The notes under the pieces were generated by a model. That model was not told the origin of the DNA. It saw only the letters and a program-made list of their open reading frames with translations, and did not search any database. The position numbers and the translations under genes are program-made. From the NCBI RefSeq assembly GCF_025950525.1, contig NZ_JAPDGS010000002.1, positions 558,001 to 622,000 on the forward strand: a stretch of DNA of 64,000 bases. Reading direction: 5' to 3'. Position 1 is the stretch's first letter. Each line of letters starts with the position of its first letter. The stretch is from Stagnihabitans lacustris (GTDB lineage: Bacteria > Pseudomonadota > Alphaproteobacteria > Rhodobacterales > Rhodobacteraceae). Of this stretch, positions 10,265-19,230 are shown piece after piece.

Positions 10265-11097
10265 GTCAGGTCCTTGATGATCTGGGTCAAATGGGCGCGC
10301 CAATCGGGGCGCTGGATGCCAAAGGCCGCCTGAAGCGCGCTGCAATCCATGCGGGAATTGCCGGGCCTTTTGGCGGGGGTCGGATAGGCAGAGGTCGGTA
10401 TATCGTTGATCTGACAGGACAATCCCGCCTGGGTCATGATCTGGCGCGCGAAATCGGCCCAGGACACATCGGGGGCGCCCGAGAAGTGATGCACGCCACC
10501 CGGCACGCCCTGGGTCATGGCGCGGGCGGCGGTCAACAGCGCCTCGGCGATGGCCGCGGCCGGGGTCGGGCCGCCGACCTGGTCGCCCACCACGTTCAGC
10601 GTATCGCGGTCGCGGCCCAGCCGCAGCATGGTCTTGACGAAATTCGCCCCATGCGCCGACACGACCCAAGAGGTCCGCAGGATCAAGGCCTGCGCGCCCG
10701 AGGCCAGAACCTGACGTTCGCCTTCCAGTTTCGACCGCCCATAGGCGTTCAAGGGCGCCACAGGGTCGGAGGGCTTGAAGGCCGCCGTCCCCTGGCCGTC
10801 AAAGACATAATCGGTCGAGATATGCAGAAACGGCAAGCCCTGCGCCGCACAGGCCCGCGCAATGGCGCCGGGGGCCTGACCGTTGACGACAGTGGCCGCA
10901 GCCTCTTCGGTTTCGGCCTTGTCGACCGCGGTCCAGGCGGCGGCGTTGATCACCGCGTCACAGTCGCGGACGGCCGCCGCGCAAGCCTGCGGATCGGCAA
11001 GGTTGGCCTCGGCGCGGGACAGGAACCGCGCCTCGGGCACCAGGCGTTGCAATTCCCGCGCCACCTGGCCGGTTTGACCGAATACGATCAGCTTCAT
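10261..11097 (-). CDS. rfbD: dTDP-4-dehydrorhamnose reductase
   Basis: A 278-residue extended SDR that reduces dTDP-4-keto-L-rhamnose to dTDP-L-rhamnose with NAD(P)H. The N-terminal [17 protein letters not shown] is the GxxGxxG cofactor loop, and YGRSKLEGE (about 119-127) carries the catalytic Tyr-Lys pair. The start at 11097 overlaps the rfbB stop as ATGA. The C-terminal [12 protein letters not shown] motif is typical of RfbD/RmlD. Confidence 0.95.
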   Translation of the reverse strand: MKLIVFGQTGQVARELQRLVPEARFLSRAEANLADPQACAAAVRDCDAVINAAAWTAVDKAETEEAAATVVNGQAPGAIARACAAQGLPFLHISTDYVFDGQGTAAFKPSDPVAPLNAYGRSKLEGERQVLASGAQALILRTSWVVSAHGANFVKTMLRLGRDRDTLNVVGDQVGGPTPAAAIAEALLTAARAMTQGVPGGVHHFSGAPDVSWADFARQIMTQAGLSCQINDIPTSAYPTPAKRPGNSRMDCSALQAAFGIQRPDWRAHLTQIIKDLT

Positions 11098-12134
11098 GCT
11101 TTGGTGCCCAGACGTTGCCCCACGCCTTGCCGGTCGAGCAGGGGCCGCCACCAGGCCTCGTTGTCCAGATACCAGCGGACGGTGCGGCGCATCCCTTCCT
11201 CCAGCGTCACCGAGGGCCGCCAGCCGAGTTCCGCCCTGATCCGCGCGGGATCAATGGCATAGCGTGCATCATGGCCCGGGCGGTCGGTCACAAAGGTGAT
11301 CAGCCGGTCATGCGGGGCACCTGCGGGGTGCATCTCGTCCATCAGGCGACAGATCAGGCGGACGAGGTCGATGTTGCGCGCCTCGTTCTCGCCGCCGATG
11401 TTATAGCTGCGGCCAAGTTCGCCCTTGGCCACCACGGTCAACAGGGCATCGGCGTGATCCTCGACATAAAGCCAGTCGCGGACGTTCAGACCGGCGCCGT
11501 AAACTGGGATCGGACGGCCATGCAGCGCGTTCAGGATCACCACCGGCACCAGCTTTTCCGGAAAGTGGAAGGGGCCGTAGTTGTTGGAGCAATTCGTCAG
11601 GACGACCGGCAGGCCATAGGTCTCGGCCCAGGCCCGCACCAGGTGATCCGAAGCGGCCTTCGAGGCCGAATAGGGGCTGCGCGGGTCATAAGGCGTTTCT
11701 TCGGTGAACTGGCCCGTGTCGCCCAGGGACCCGAAAACCTCGTCGGTCGAGATATGGTGAAAGCGGAAGCCCGCAGGCTTCCCGGCGCGCGTCCAATAGC
11801 CCCGCGCGGCCTCCAGCATGTTGAAGGTGCCGTTGATATTGGTCAGGATGAAATCCCCCGGCCCGTCGATCGACCGATCGACATGGGATTCGGCGGCCAG
11901 ATGCATCACCGCATCGGGGCGGTGAAGCGCAAAGATCTCGTCCAGCCGCACGCGGTCGCGGATATCGGCCTGTTCAAACGAATACAGGTTCGACGTGGAC
12001 ACCGAAGCCACGTTCTCCACATTGGCCGCATAGGTCAGGGCATCAAGGTTCACGACCTCATGTCCCTTGGCCACAGCCTGCCGCACCACGGCCGAGCCAA
12101 TGAAGCCCGCGCCACCTGTCACAAGAAGTTTCAT
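11094..12134 (-). CDS. rfbB: dTDP-glucose 4,6-dehydratase
   Basis: A 346-residue NAD+-dependent extended SDR that converts dTDP-glucose into dTDP-4-keto-6-deoxyglucose. Residues 1-13 ([13 protein letters not shown]) are the cofactor loop. [11 protein letters not shown] carries the catalytic Asp-Glu pair of dehydratases, and YSASKAASD the Tyr-Lys pair. [12 protein letters not shown] is the RmlB substrate loop. The start at 12134 overlaps the rfbC stop (ATGA); about 30 upstream in-frame codons lie inside rfbC and are not part of the protein. Confidence 0.96.
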   Translation of the reverse strand: MKLLVTGGAGFIGSAVVRQAVAKGHEVVNLDALTYAANVENVASVSTSNLYSFEQADIRDRVRLDEIFALHRPDAVMHLAAESHVDRSIDGPGDFILTNINGTFNMLEAARGYWTRAGKPAGFRFHHISTDEVFGSLGDTGQFTEETPYDPRSPYSASKAASDHLVRAWAETYGLPVVLTNCSNNYGPFHFPEKLVPVVILNALHGRPIPVYGAGLNVRDWLYVEDHADALLTVVAKGELGRSYNIGGENEARNIDLVRLICRLMDEMHPAGAPHDRLITFVTDRPGHDARYAIDPARIRAELGWRPSVTLEEGMRRTVRWYLDNEAWWRPLLDRQGVGQRLGTKA

Positions 12135-12691
12135 TTCGGCTCCCAGACAAAGGGGCTGACCCAATCGGCCAGCAGGGGGGCAACCTGGTCCTTGGCGGAC
12201 AGGACGGGGTCCGTGACGCCCCAATCAATGCCGATCACAGGGTCATCCCAGCGGATGCCGCCGTCACAATCGGGCGCATAGGTGTCGGTGCATTTGTATT
12301 GCACCTCGGTATCCGGGGCCCTTGTGACAAAACCGTGCAGGAAGCCCTTGGGGACCAGCAATTGCCGGCCATTCTCGGGCGTCAGGTCGACGCCGACCCA
12401 GCGCCCATAAGTCGGAGAGCCAACCCGCACATCCACCGCCACATCGAAGATCGCGCCACGGGTGCAGCGCACCAGCTTGTCTTGCGCATGGGGCGGGCGT
12501 TGAAAGTGCAGCCCCCGCAGCGTGCCGACGCTGGCGGAAAACGAATGGTTGTCCTGCACCCAGTCGCCGGGCAATCCCGCCTCGGCAAAACGCCGCGCGG
12601 ACCAGGTTTCACTGAACCAGCCCCTGGCATCGCCAAAACGTGCAGGGGTCAGGATGACACAATCGGGAAGGGAGGTGGGTTCAATCTGCAT
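12131..12691 (-). CDS. rfbC: dTDP-4-dehydrorhamnose 3,5-epimerase
   Basis: A 186-residue cupin-fold epimerase acting between RfbB and RfbD. Visible family marks are the active-site histidine in [10 protein letters not shown] (about 67-76), the [18 protein letters not shown] strand, and [12 protein letters not shown] (about 117-128). First gene of the rfbCBDA operon. Its ATG at 12691 is divergent from the thioredoxin gene at 12800, so the 108 bp between them must carry both promoters. The order C-B-D-A with four-base ATGA overlaps at every junction implies fixed stoichiometry. Confidence 0.95.
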   Translation of the reverse strand: MQIEPTSLPDCVILTPARFGDARGWFSETWSARRFAEAGLPGDWVQDNHSFSASVGTLRGLHFQRPPHAQDKLVRCTRGAIFDVAVDVRVGSPTYGRWVGVDLTPENGRQLLVPKGFLHGFVTRAPDTEVQYKCTDTYAPDCDGGIRWDDPVIGIDWGVTDPVLSAKDQVAPLLADWVSPFVWEPK

Positions 12692-12799
12692 GGCCGCATT
12701 TGGCCCAACCTCCCCCCCCTTGCCAAGGGCATTTTCGCTTTGACCCCTTGGCCTTTGGCCCTGCGCCCCGCATATATGGACAAAACTTGACCCGAGGGC

Positions 12800-13705
12800 A
12801 TGATGTTCGGACTGACGGAAACTCCTGTGGCGGCCGATCTGATCAAAGACGGCACAGAAGCCAGCTTCATGAAAGACGTGATCGAGGCCAGCCGCGACGT
12901 GCCGGTGATCGTTGATTTCTGGGCCACCTGGTGCGGGCCCTGCAAGCAACTGACCCCGGCGCTGGAGGCCGCGGTGACGGCCGCCAAGGGCAAGGTCAAG
13001 CTGGTCAAGATCGACGTTGACAAGAATCAGATGATCGCGGGACAGCTGCGCATCCAGTCGATCCCGACCGTCTATGCCTTTGTGAACGGCCAGCCGGTCG
13101 ATGGCTTTCAGGGCGCCGTTCCTGGGTCAGAGATCAAGAAATTCGTCGATGGCCTGATCGCCATGGCCGGCCCCGACAAGGGCCTGACCGAGGCTTTGGA
13201 GATGGCCGAACAGATGCTGACCGATGGCGCCGCGGCCGACGCCGCCGAGACCTTCGCCGCCATCCTGGCCGAAGAGCCCGAGAACGCCGCCGCCTATGGC
13301 GGGCTGATCCGTGCGCAGTTGGCTTTGGGCGATCTGGACCAGGCGGAGGCGCTTGTGGCCGCCGCTCCGGCCAAGATCGCGGGGGGGCCGGAAGTCTCGG
13401 CCGCGAAAGCCCAGATCGAGCTGGCCCGTCAGGCGGCCAATGCGGGGCCGGAACAGGAACTTCGCGCGGCGCTTGCCCGCGATCCGGGCAACCTTCAGCT
13501 GATGTTCGACCTTGCGACCGCGCTGCAGGCGGCGGGGGATGTGCAAGGCGCGGTGGATCTGCTCTTGGACCTGTTCAAGCTGGACCGTGAGTGGAACGAG
13601 GGCGCGGCCAAGACGCTTTTGCTGACCATCTTTGGCGCGCTGAAGCCCCAGGACCCGATTGCGCTCGCCGGTCGTCGTCGGCTGTCGTCGATGATCTTCG
13701 CCTGA
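12800..13705 (+). CDS. thioredoxin-domain/TPR co-chaperone (YbbN/CnoX type)
   Basis: A 301-residue protein with an N-terminal thioredoxin domain (about 15-125) whose active site is intact, WCGPCK with C45 and C48, followed by a helical TPR-like region (about 130-300). This is the layout of YbbN/CnoX, a redox-active holdase that protects folding intermediates and cooperates with DnaK/GroEL. In E. coli CnoX the equivalent site is SxxC; retention of both cysteines here suggests real thiol-disulfide activity, as in other alphaproteobacterial members. Two adjacent ATGs (12800 and 12803) are possible starts after a GAGGG ribosome site. Divergent from rfbC. Confidence 0.88.
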   Translation: MMFGLTETPVAADLIKDGTEASFMKDVIEASRDVPVIVDFWATWCGPCKQLTPALEAAVTAAKGKVKLVKIDVDKNQMIAGQLRIQSIPTVYAFVNGQPVDGFQGAVPGSEIKKFVDGLIAMAGPDKGLTEALEMAEQMLTDGAAADAAETFAAILAEEPENAAAYGGLIRAQLALGDLDQAEALVAAAPAKIAGGPEVSAAKAQIELARQAANAGPEQELRAALARDPGNLQLMFDLATALQAAGDVQGAVDLLLDLFKLDREWNEGAAKTLLLTIFGALKPQDPIALAGRRRLSSMIFA

Positions 13706-13722
13706 CTTGTCATTTCGGTGGG

Positions 13723-14355
13723 ATGCGCCAGATCATGTTGATGACCGACCTGCCAGAGACCATCGCCCTCTTCCCGCTGCCCGGCGCGATCCTGTTCCCA
13801 AGATCGCGCCTGCCGCTGCATATCTTTGAACCGCGTTACCTGACCATGCTGGGGGACGCGCTGAAGACCGATCACCGGATGATCGGCATGATCCAACCCT
13901 CGGGCGACCACCTGCACCAGGTGGGCTGTGCCGGGCGCGTGACGTCGTTTTCGGAAACCGAAGATGGGCGTTACATGATCACCCTGACCGGCGTGGCGCG
14001 GTTCCGCGTCGCCGAAGAGGTCACGGGGTTTCAGCCCTATCGCCGGGCGCGGCCGGATTGGGCGTCTTTCTCGGCCGAACGCCGCGCCGAAACCGACCCG
14101 GGCATGGACCGCGACGGCCTGTTGGCCGACCTGGCGCGGTTTTTCAAACAGCGCCAGCTGGGGGTTGACTGGGGCGCGCTGAAAACGGCCGAAGACGAGT
14201 TGATGATCAACGCCCTGTCCATGCTGTGCCCCTTTGCCCCCGAAGAGAAACAGGCCCTGCTGGAGGCGCCCGACCTCGCGGCCCGACGCAAGGTCCTGCA
14301 AACCCTGATCAGTTTTGCCCTGCAATCGGGCGGCGAGGATGAGGTTCTGCAATGA
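13723..14355 (+). CDS. Lon substrate-binding-domain (LON_substr_bdg) protein
   Basis: A 210-residue protein made of a Lon N-terminal-type domain with no protease or ATPase part. [24 protein letters not shown] (about 17-40) is the recognisable start of the fold, and the C-terminal half is helical. Function is unknown in most bacteria. The start is uncertain: ATGs occur at 13723, 13735 and 13741, none with a strong ribosome site. It lies 17 bp after the thioredoxin gene and overlaps the Trm112 gene (ATGA), so the three genes look like one operon. Confidence 0.88.
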   Translation: MRQIMLMTDLPETIALFPLPGAILFPRSRLPLHIFEPRYLTMLGDALKTDHRMIGMIQPSGDHLHQVGCAGRVTSFSETEDGRYMITLTGVARFRVAEEVTGFQPYRRARPDWASFSAERRAETDPGMDRDGLLADLARFFKQRQLGVDWGALKTAEDELMINALSMLCPFAPEEKQALLEAPDLAARRKVLQTLISFALQSGGEDEVLQ

Positions 14356-14537
14356 CCTCGCCCGAAACCGACCGCCGCATGCTGGAAGCGCTGGTCTGCC
14401 CCCAGACCCAGACCACCTTGCGCTATGATCCCGACCGGCAAGAGCTGATTTCGATGGCGGCGGGCCTCGCATTCCCGATCCGCGACGGCATCCCGATCAT
14501 GCTCTTGTCCGCTGCCCGTGAGCTGAATGGGGATTAG
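14352..14537 (+). CDS. Trm112 family small zinc-ribbon-like protein
   Basis: A 61-residue protein of the Trm112/UPF0434 family: [17 protein letters not shown] at the front, then [22 protein letters not shown]. The family often acts as a partner of methyltransferases. The zinc cysteines are mostly lost here (only C17 is seen), as in many bacterial members. The ATG overlaps the preceding stop (ATGA), pointing to co-translation with the Lon-domain protein. Confidence 0.9.
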   Translation: MTSPETDRRMLEALVCPQTQTTLRYDPDRQELISMAAGLAFPIRDGIPIMLLSAARELNGD

Positions 14538-14651
14538 ACGCCGGGCAACGCCTGTTCAAAATAAGGTCAGCGCGGGACGCCAGGGGTTGACAGGTGGCCC
14601 GTTCTCCGCTTGGTGCGAAAATCGCAACAATTCACAGACCGGAACGGCGTC

Positions 14652-15506
14652 GTGACCCCATTTAGCGCTTTGGCCTCAAAACTCTCTGCTTTTGCCCTGC
14701 TTGCCAGCCTTGCGGCTTGTGCGCCCACGCCCAAGGTCGATGTGCCGCCGCCCGCGGTGGCGGGTTATGAGGCGGTGGTGGACAACGGCTTCGAGATCCC
14801 CGCGGTCGATCCGGCGCTGTTGAAGGACGGCTATCAGCGCACCGGCGTGGCCTATGCCGGCGAGGAAGAGCCCGGGACCATCGTGGTCGATCCCTTTGCC
14901 CGCAAGCTGTATCTGGTCGAGGAAAACGGCATGGCGATCCGCTATGGTGTGGCGGTGGGGCGGCAGGGCCTGTCCTTCCGCGGCAATGGCGTGATCGGGC
15001 GGACGGAGGAATGGCCCTCCTGGACGCCGACCGCGAACATGGTGCGGACGCGGCCCGACCTTTACGCGGAATATGCCGGCGGACGGTCTGGCGGGTTGGA
15101 CAACCCCTTGGGCGCGCGGGCGCTGTATCTGTATCGCGGCGGGCGCGACACGATGTTCCGCATCCATGGCACGATGGACCCGGCTTCGATCGGGCATGCG
15201 ACCTCGGCCGGGTGCATCCGGCTGTTCAACCAAGATGCCATCGACCTGTATGAGCGGGTCGAGCGCGGGGCGAAGATCAAGGTTCGCACGCTGGAGGAAA
15301 GCGTGGCGGCCGAGGGGCCCTATATGGACAACGCCTTTGGCCGCGCCGTGCCCGATACGCCGGAAAACCAGGAACAAAAGCTGAAGGACGAGGCGGCGAT
15401 TGCCGAGGCAGCTGCGGCGGACCCGGAATTCGCGGCCAAACTGGCGGCGGCCCAAGAGGCCGAACGCCGCGCCATGCTGCAGGCGGCGGCTGCGGGCGGG
15501 AAGTAA
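14652..15506 (+). CDS. L,D-transpeptidase (YkuD domain), predicted lipoprotein
   Basis: A periplasmic peptidoglycan cross-linking or protein-anchoring enzyme. The YkuD catalytic motif is visible: MFRIHGT then SAGCIRL with the nucleophile Cys about 25 residues on. The N-terminus has a hydrophobic stretch ending in LASLAAC, a good lipobox, so the mature protein would be lipid-anchored. Start choice: GTG at 14652 gives a compact signal peptide (284 aa); the TTG at 14610 or GTG at 14613 would give a long 14-residue polar lead. No strong ribosome site decides it. The C-terminal tail is Ala/Glu-rich and helical. Confidence 0.87.
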   Translation: MTPFSALASKLSAFALLASLAACAPTPKVDVPPPAVAGYEAVVDNGFEIPAVDPALLKDGYQRTGVAYAGEEEPGTIVVDPFARKLYLVEENGMAIRYGVAVGRQGLSFRGNGVIGRTEEWPSWTPTANMVRTRPDLYAEYAGGRSGGLDNPLGARALYLYRGGRDTMFRIHGTMDPASIGHATSAGCIRLFNQDAIDLYERVERGAKIKVRTLEESVAAEGPYMDNAFGRAVPDTPENQEQKLKDEAAIAEAAAADPEFAAKLAAAQEAERRAMLQAAAAGGK

Positions 15507-15835
15507 TCTGGCGGAACGAGGTTTCGGGCGGCCACTCTTATCGGGGGCCAAGGGTTTCGGAACAGGGGGCCTCGCGCTGCGCGCTCGGCCCGCGCGGCGG
15601 CCCCAAGTCGGGGGGCTTCGCCCCCCGGACCCCCCACTGGCCCGGACCCCCACTGGAAGGGGCCTTGCCCCCTCCAGACCTCCCCAACCGGAGGGGTGCG
15701 ACTCCTCCGGACCTCCGCGGAATACTTGCGTCAGTATGAAAGCCGGGCGGCAGCGTCCGGCTTTTGGTTTTGGGGCACATGTGGCCGCCAAGGCTGTGCA
15801 GATGGGCCGGCGGATCATGGGGCTTGGCGCGCGCG
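15507..15835. repeat. gene-free 329 bp: chain of GC-rich hairpins, repeat element copy 2
   Basis: No credible gene. It contains GGGGGGC/GCCCCCC-type hairpins near 15611-15628, AAGGGGCCTTGCCCC near 15657-15671, and CCGGAGG...CCTCCGG (about 15689-15710). The tail module follows at 15715-15742 (CCGCGGAATACTTGCGTCAG, then TATGAAAG). Immediately after the tail, GCCGG...CCGGCTTTTGGTTTT (about 15742-15772) looks like an intrinsic terminator for the L,D-transpeptidase gene. Same modular family as at 2231, 40972 and 51796. Confidence 0.6.
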
Positions 15836-16231
15836 TCAGGCGAGGATGACGTAATCCTTCAAAGTGGGCTCGATGCAGCGCCAGATGCCCTTGAAACCGG
15901 GGCGGATGATGTGGCTGTCGCCGGCCTGAAGCCGGGTCTCAACGCCCTGCTCGTCGATCAGGACAGAGACGCCTTCAAGGATGCGGATATATTCCCATTC
16001 CTCGTAATTCACCGTCCAGGCGCCTGGCGTGGTGTGCCAGAGGCCCGCGTAAAGCATCCCCTTGTCCGCGCCATGCGGGGTCTGGCCCTCGCCGGGCAGG
16101 GCCTGCGCAGGTTGGGCCTGGCGCTCTTCGATGTTCCAGGTCGTGTGGATGGGGTCGCCCTCGACCACACGGGGCGGGCGGGAGGTTTCGGGCGTGACGC
16201 CCTGGCGGGTCATTGCGATCAGATGTTCCAT
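15836..16231 (-). CDS. cupin-domain protein (DUF861-like)
   Basis: A 131-residue single cupin. The barrel motifs are seen as [21 protein letters not shown] (about 77-97) and [16 protein letters not shown] (about 108-123), resembling the DUF861/ureidoglycine-aminohydrolase-like cupins. The metal-ligand histidines are partly replaced, so catalysis is doubtful; it could be a ligand-binding or stress protein. The start [11 protein letters not shown] at 16231 is chosen over an upstream ATG that would add 22 basic, non-cupin residues. Divergent from panB. Confidence 0.85.
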   Translation of the reverse strand: MEHLIAMTRQGVTPETSRPPRVVEGDPIHTTWNIEERQAQPAQALPGEGQTPHGADKGMLYAGLWHTTPGAWTVNYEEWEYIRILEGVSVLIDEQGVETRLQAGDSHIIRPGFKGIWRCIEPTLKDYVILA

Positions 16232-16358
16232 CCCGCCATTTCGCCTGCGGGTTGCGCCCCGGTCAAGCCTGACCTGCGCTGCGATGCGGCGCAACAATCT
16301 TGCGCGTGGGGGGGAAACGTGTCCATATCCGCCCGGGGGAAACTGCGGAGCCTGTCAG

Positions 16359-17177
16359 ATGAGCGCTAATCCTGGAGCGAGCCTTCGTCCGGTTCTGCCG
16401 CCCGATATCGCGGCCAAGAAGGGCCAGGCGCCCTTGGTCGTGCTGACCGCCTATACGACGCCCATGGCGCGGCTGGTCGATGCACATTGCGATGTGGCGC
16501 TGGTGGGCGATTCGCTGGGCATGGTGCTACATGGCCTGCCCTCGACCCATGGCGTCACGCTGGAGATGATGATCCTGCATGGCCGGTCGGTGATGCGGGG
16601 CCTGTCGCGCGCCATGGCAGTGATCGACATGCCCTTTGGCAGCTATGAGGAAAGCCCGGAACAGGCGTTTCGCAATGCGGCGCGGATCGTGGCGGAAACC
16701 GGGGCTCCGGCGGTCAAGATCGAGGGCGGGGCGCATATGGCGCCGACGATTGCCTTTCTGACGGCGCGGGGCATCCCGGTCATGGCGCATATCGGGTTGA
16801 CGCCTCAGGCGGTGAACACTTTGGGCGGCTACAAGGTCGTGGGCCGCGCGGCAGAGGCCGACAAGGTGCTGGCCGATGCCATGGCGGTCGAGGCGGCAGG
16901 GGCCTTTGCCGTGGTGCTGGAGAAGGTGCCGGTGGGGCTGGCGGGGCGGGTGACGGCGGCGCTGAAAGTGCCGACCATCGGGATCGGCGCGGGGGTCGAT
17001 TGCGATGGCCAGGTCCTGGTGCTGGATGACATGCTGGGGCTGTTCACCGATTTCCGCCCGAAATTCGTGAAGCGCTATGCCGATCTGGGCCTGACCGCCG
17101 CCGATGCGATTGCCGCCTATGCCGAGGATGTCCGGGCGCGGCGCTTTCCGGGGCCCGAACATGGGTTTGCCGACTGA
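16359..17177 (+). CDS. panB: 3-methyl-2-oxobutanoate hydroxymethyltransferase
   Basis: A 272-residue TIM-barrel enzyme that adds a hydroxymethyl group from 5,10-methylene-THF to alpha-ketoisovalerate, the first committed step of pantothenate synthesis. Motifs: [13 protein letters not shown] (about 28-40), [11 protein letters not shown] with the metal-binding Asp, KIEGG, and [20 protein letters not shown]. The ATG at 16359 follows a GCGGAG ribosome site; a longer upstream reading is not conserved sequence. The stop overlaps the panC ATG by one base. Confidence 0.96.
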   Translation: MSANPGASLRPVLPPDIAAKKGQAPLVVLTAYTTPMARLVDAHCDVALVGDSLGMVLHGLPSTHGVTLEMMILHGRSVMRGLSRAMAVIDMPFGSYEESPEQAFRNAARIVAETGAPAVKIEGGAHMAPTIAFLTARGIPVMAHIGLTPQAVNTLGGYKVVGRAAEADKVLADAMAVEAAGAFAVVLEKVPVGLAGRVTAALKVPTIGIGAGVDCDGQVLVLDDMLGLFTDFRPKFVKRYADLGLTAADAIAAYAEDVRARRFPGPEHGFAD

Positions 17178-17980
17178 TGATCATCCGCAGGGTCAACGAG
17201 CTGCGCGCCCTGGTGCGTGGCTGGAAGAAGACGGGCGTCGTGGGCCTGGTGCCGACCATGGGGGCGCTGCATCAGGGCCACCTGTCCTTGGTGCAAGCGG
17301 CCCAACAGGGTGCTGACCGGGTCATCGTCTCGATCTTTGTCAATCCGCGGCAGTTCAATTCGGCAGCCGATCTGGCGAAATACCCCCGCACCGAAGCGGC
17401 CGATGCGGCCCTTCTGGCGCCCCTTGGGGTGGACGCGGTCTTTGTGCCCGACCCTGATGAGGTCTATCCGCCAGGCTTTGCCAGCGAAGTGACCGTGGGC
17501 GGGGTGGCCCTGCCCTTGGAGGGCGCGCTGCGGCCCGGCCATTTCGCGGGGGTGGCGACGGTTGTCACCAAGCTGTTCGGCATGACCATGGCCGACCGCG
17601 CCTGGTTCGGCGAGAAGGATTGGCAGCAGCTGCAGGTCATCCGCCGCATGGTCGCAGATCTGAATATCCCGGTCGAGGTCCTGGGCGTCCCCACGCTACG
17701 CGACCCGGACGGGCTGGCGATGTCCTCGCGCAATGCGCGGCTGTCGGCGCAGGCCCGGGCGCGGGCGGCGGCCTTGCCCTTGTGGATGGGGCGGATGGCG
17801 GCGGGCACCCCAGCCCATGAGGCCGAAGCGGGGCTTCTGGCGGCGGGTTTTGACCGCGTCGAATACCTGGCCTTTCATGATGCCGAGACACTGGACGCGC
17901 CGCGCCCGGGCCACCCGCGCAGGCTGTTGGCGGCCGCCTGGCTGGAGGGCGTGCGGCTGATCGACAATATCCCGGCTTGA
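17177..17980 (+). CDS. panC: pantothenate synthetase (pantoate-beta-alanine ligase)
   Basis: A 267-residue ligase joining pantoate and beta-alanine with [17 protein letters not shown] (about 28-41) is the HxGH nucleotide-binding motif, GEKDWQQLQ (about 146-154) and the late DGLAMSSRN (about 179-187, KMSKS-like) are also present. Coupled to panB by TGATG. Coenzyme A supply is the pathway. Confidence 0.96.
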   Translation: MIIRRVNELRALVRGWKKTGVVGLVPTMGALHQGHLSLVQAAQQGADRVIVSIFVNPRQFNSAADLAKYPRTEAADAALLAPLGVDAVFVPDPDEVYPPGFASEVTVGGVALPLEGALRPGHFAGVATVVTKLFGMTMADRAWFGEKDWQQLQVIRRMVADLNIPVEVLGVPTLRDPDGLAMSSRNARLSAQARARAAALPLWMGRMAAGTPAHEAEAGLLAAGFDRVEYLAFHDAETLDAPRPGHPRRLLAAAWLEGVRLIDNIPA

Positions 17981-18022
17981 ACCGGAGCCCCCCGGGGCTT
18001 ACCTGAAGGGCAGGAGGTCGCC

Positions 18023-18280
18023 ATGCTGCGCGCTATCGCCCTTTGGATTTTGGTCCTGCCCCTGCTGCATTGGGTTGTGGCGGTCTATTTCCGCTCGCTG
18101 CGGCGCGAGGCTTTGGAGCGCGATTACGACAACGGCGGCGAGACGGGCACGCGCGAGGACTTCATCGCGGCGGGCATGGCCGCATACGAAGGCTCGCTCA
18201 GGGCCAGGATCGTGGTTCTGGTCTATATCATCCCCATTCTGGCCGTGGTGGCGATCGCCTGGGCCGTCAACGCGAATTGA
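18023..18280 (+). CDS. conserved small membrane protein (85 aa)
   Basis: An 85-residue protein with two predicted transmembrane helices (about 4-24 and 62-82) joined by a charged loop rich in Arg/Glu/Asp (RSLRREALERDYDNGGETG). A good ribosome site (GGGCAGGAGG) precedes the ATG. It is followed after 7 bp by the DUF1523 gene, suggesting a two-gene membrane unit. Family not recognised. Confidence 0.75.
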   Translation: MLRAIALWILVLPLLHWVVAVYFRSLRREALERDYDNGGETGTREDFIAAGMAAYEGSLRARIVVLVYIIPILAVVAIAWAVNAN

Positions 18281-18287
18281 GGCCGAC

Positions 18288-18890
18288 ATGAACAAGGTGA
18301 AATGGATTTTCCGGGGGGTCTTGGCGCTGATCCTGGTCCTGATCCTGTGGTATACGCTGCCGCAACATGACGTGGTGCGCGTGACCGAGGTCTATAACCG
18401 GATCACCACAGTCTCTTGGGCGAATTCGATGTTCTATGCCTCGCCCGACAGTGGCACGGCCGAAACGACGAATGGCCGCGACATCCGCTTTATCTCTGCG
18501 GTGTTTCAGGATGGGTCGGTGATGGTCTATCGCAACGAGGACACGGGCTGGATCTGGCCGCCCTATTTCAAATACGACAGCTCTAACCTGCAGGCGGTGG
18601 CCTCCAGCCTGAAGGGCGACAAATGGGTGATGGTGACGCATTACGGCTGGCGCATCCCGCTTTTGTCGATCACGCCCAATGCCATTGCGATCCGTGAGGT
18701 CTCGGGGCCGGATTACACCTATTTCCCCTGGCTGAACCTGGTGATCATCGCGCTGTTGTTGGGGCTGATCTTCTGGGTCCGCGCCATGTGGCTGCAGTTC
18801 TGGGAGCGCATGGTGGACCCCGCTATGGCCGAGGTGCAAGAGGCCGGCGACCGCACCCGGGGCTGGTTCCGCCGGTTGTTCCGTCGCTGA
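18288..18890 (+). CDS. DUF1523 family membrane protein
   Basis: A 200-residue protein with an N-terminal transmembrane helix (about 7-24), an extracytoplasmic middle domain (TLPQHDVVRVTEVYNR, later DTGWIWPPYFKYD) and a second helix (about 145-165, LNLVIIALLLGLIFWV), then a basic tail. This is the pattern of DUF1523, a family common in alphaproteobacteria with no known activity. The ATG at 18288 (MNKVKWIFRG) is used; upstream in-frame codons lie in the preceding gene. Confidence 0.85.
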   Translation: MNKVKWIFRGVLALILVLILWYTLPQHDVVRVTEVYNRITTVSWANSMFYASPDSGTAETTNGRDIRFISAVFQDGSVMVYRNEDTGWIWPPYFKYDSSNLQAVASSLKGDKWVMVTHYGWRIPLLSITPNAIAIREVSGPDYTYFPWLNLVIIALLLGLIFWVRAMWLQFWERMVDPAMAEVQEAGDRTRGWFRRLFRR

Positions 18891-19230
18891 ACCCAAGCCT
18901 GCGACCAAGGCTGTGATTGCGCCTCCGGTTGGGGGCGCTGCCCCCGTCCCGTTCCGGGACTCCCCCGGGATATTTAGGTCAATGTGAAAGGGGAAGGGGG
19001 GCTGCCAAGGGCAAACCGGGGGCCTTGCCGTGTCGCGCCTGTGTTGTGATCGGAGCGACCTGACCTTGGGACCATGGCTGCAAAGAAAAAGGGGCGCCCT
19101 GGTCGAGGCGCCCCTTTTATCTTTTCCCACATATACCGGCCGGGCTCGGGGAGGCAGCGCGTCCCAGCCGTGGGGCCAGACGACCGGCCGACGGCGGCGT
19201 CGGGGCCAGACGCGCGGCCGGGACGCCGCT
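18891..19230. repeat. gene-free 340 bp: repeat element copy and terminator
   Basis: Downstream of the DUF1523 gene are GGTTGGGGGCGCTGCCCCC-type hairpin sequence (18919-18950) and the tail module CCGGGATATTTAGGTCAATG then TGAAAG (about 18965-18990), then a strong terminator at 19087-19118. The rest (19119-19230) is GC-rich with no gene that I can support. Confidence 0.55.
19087..19118. terminator. bidirectional intrinsic terminator between DUF1523 and pheT
   Basis: A perfect 12-bp stem AAAAGGGGCGCC / GGCGCCCCTTTT with an 8-nt loop. The A-run on one side and T-run on the other allow termination in both directions, serving the convergent DUF1523 (plus) and pheT (minus) transcripts. Confidence 0.8.
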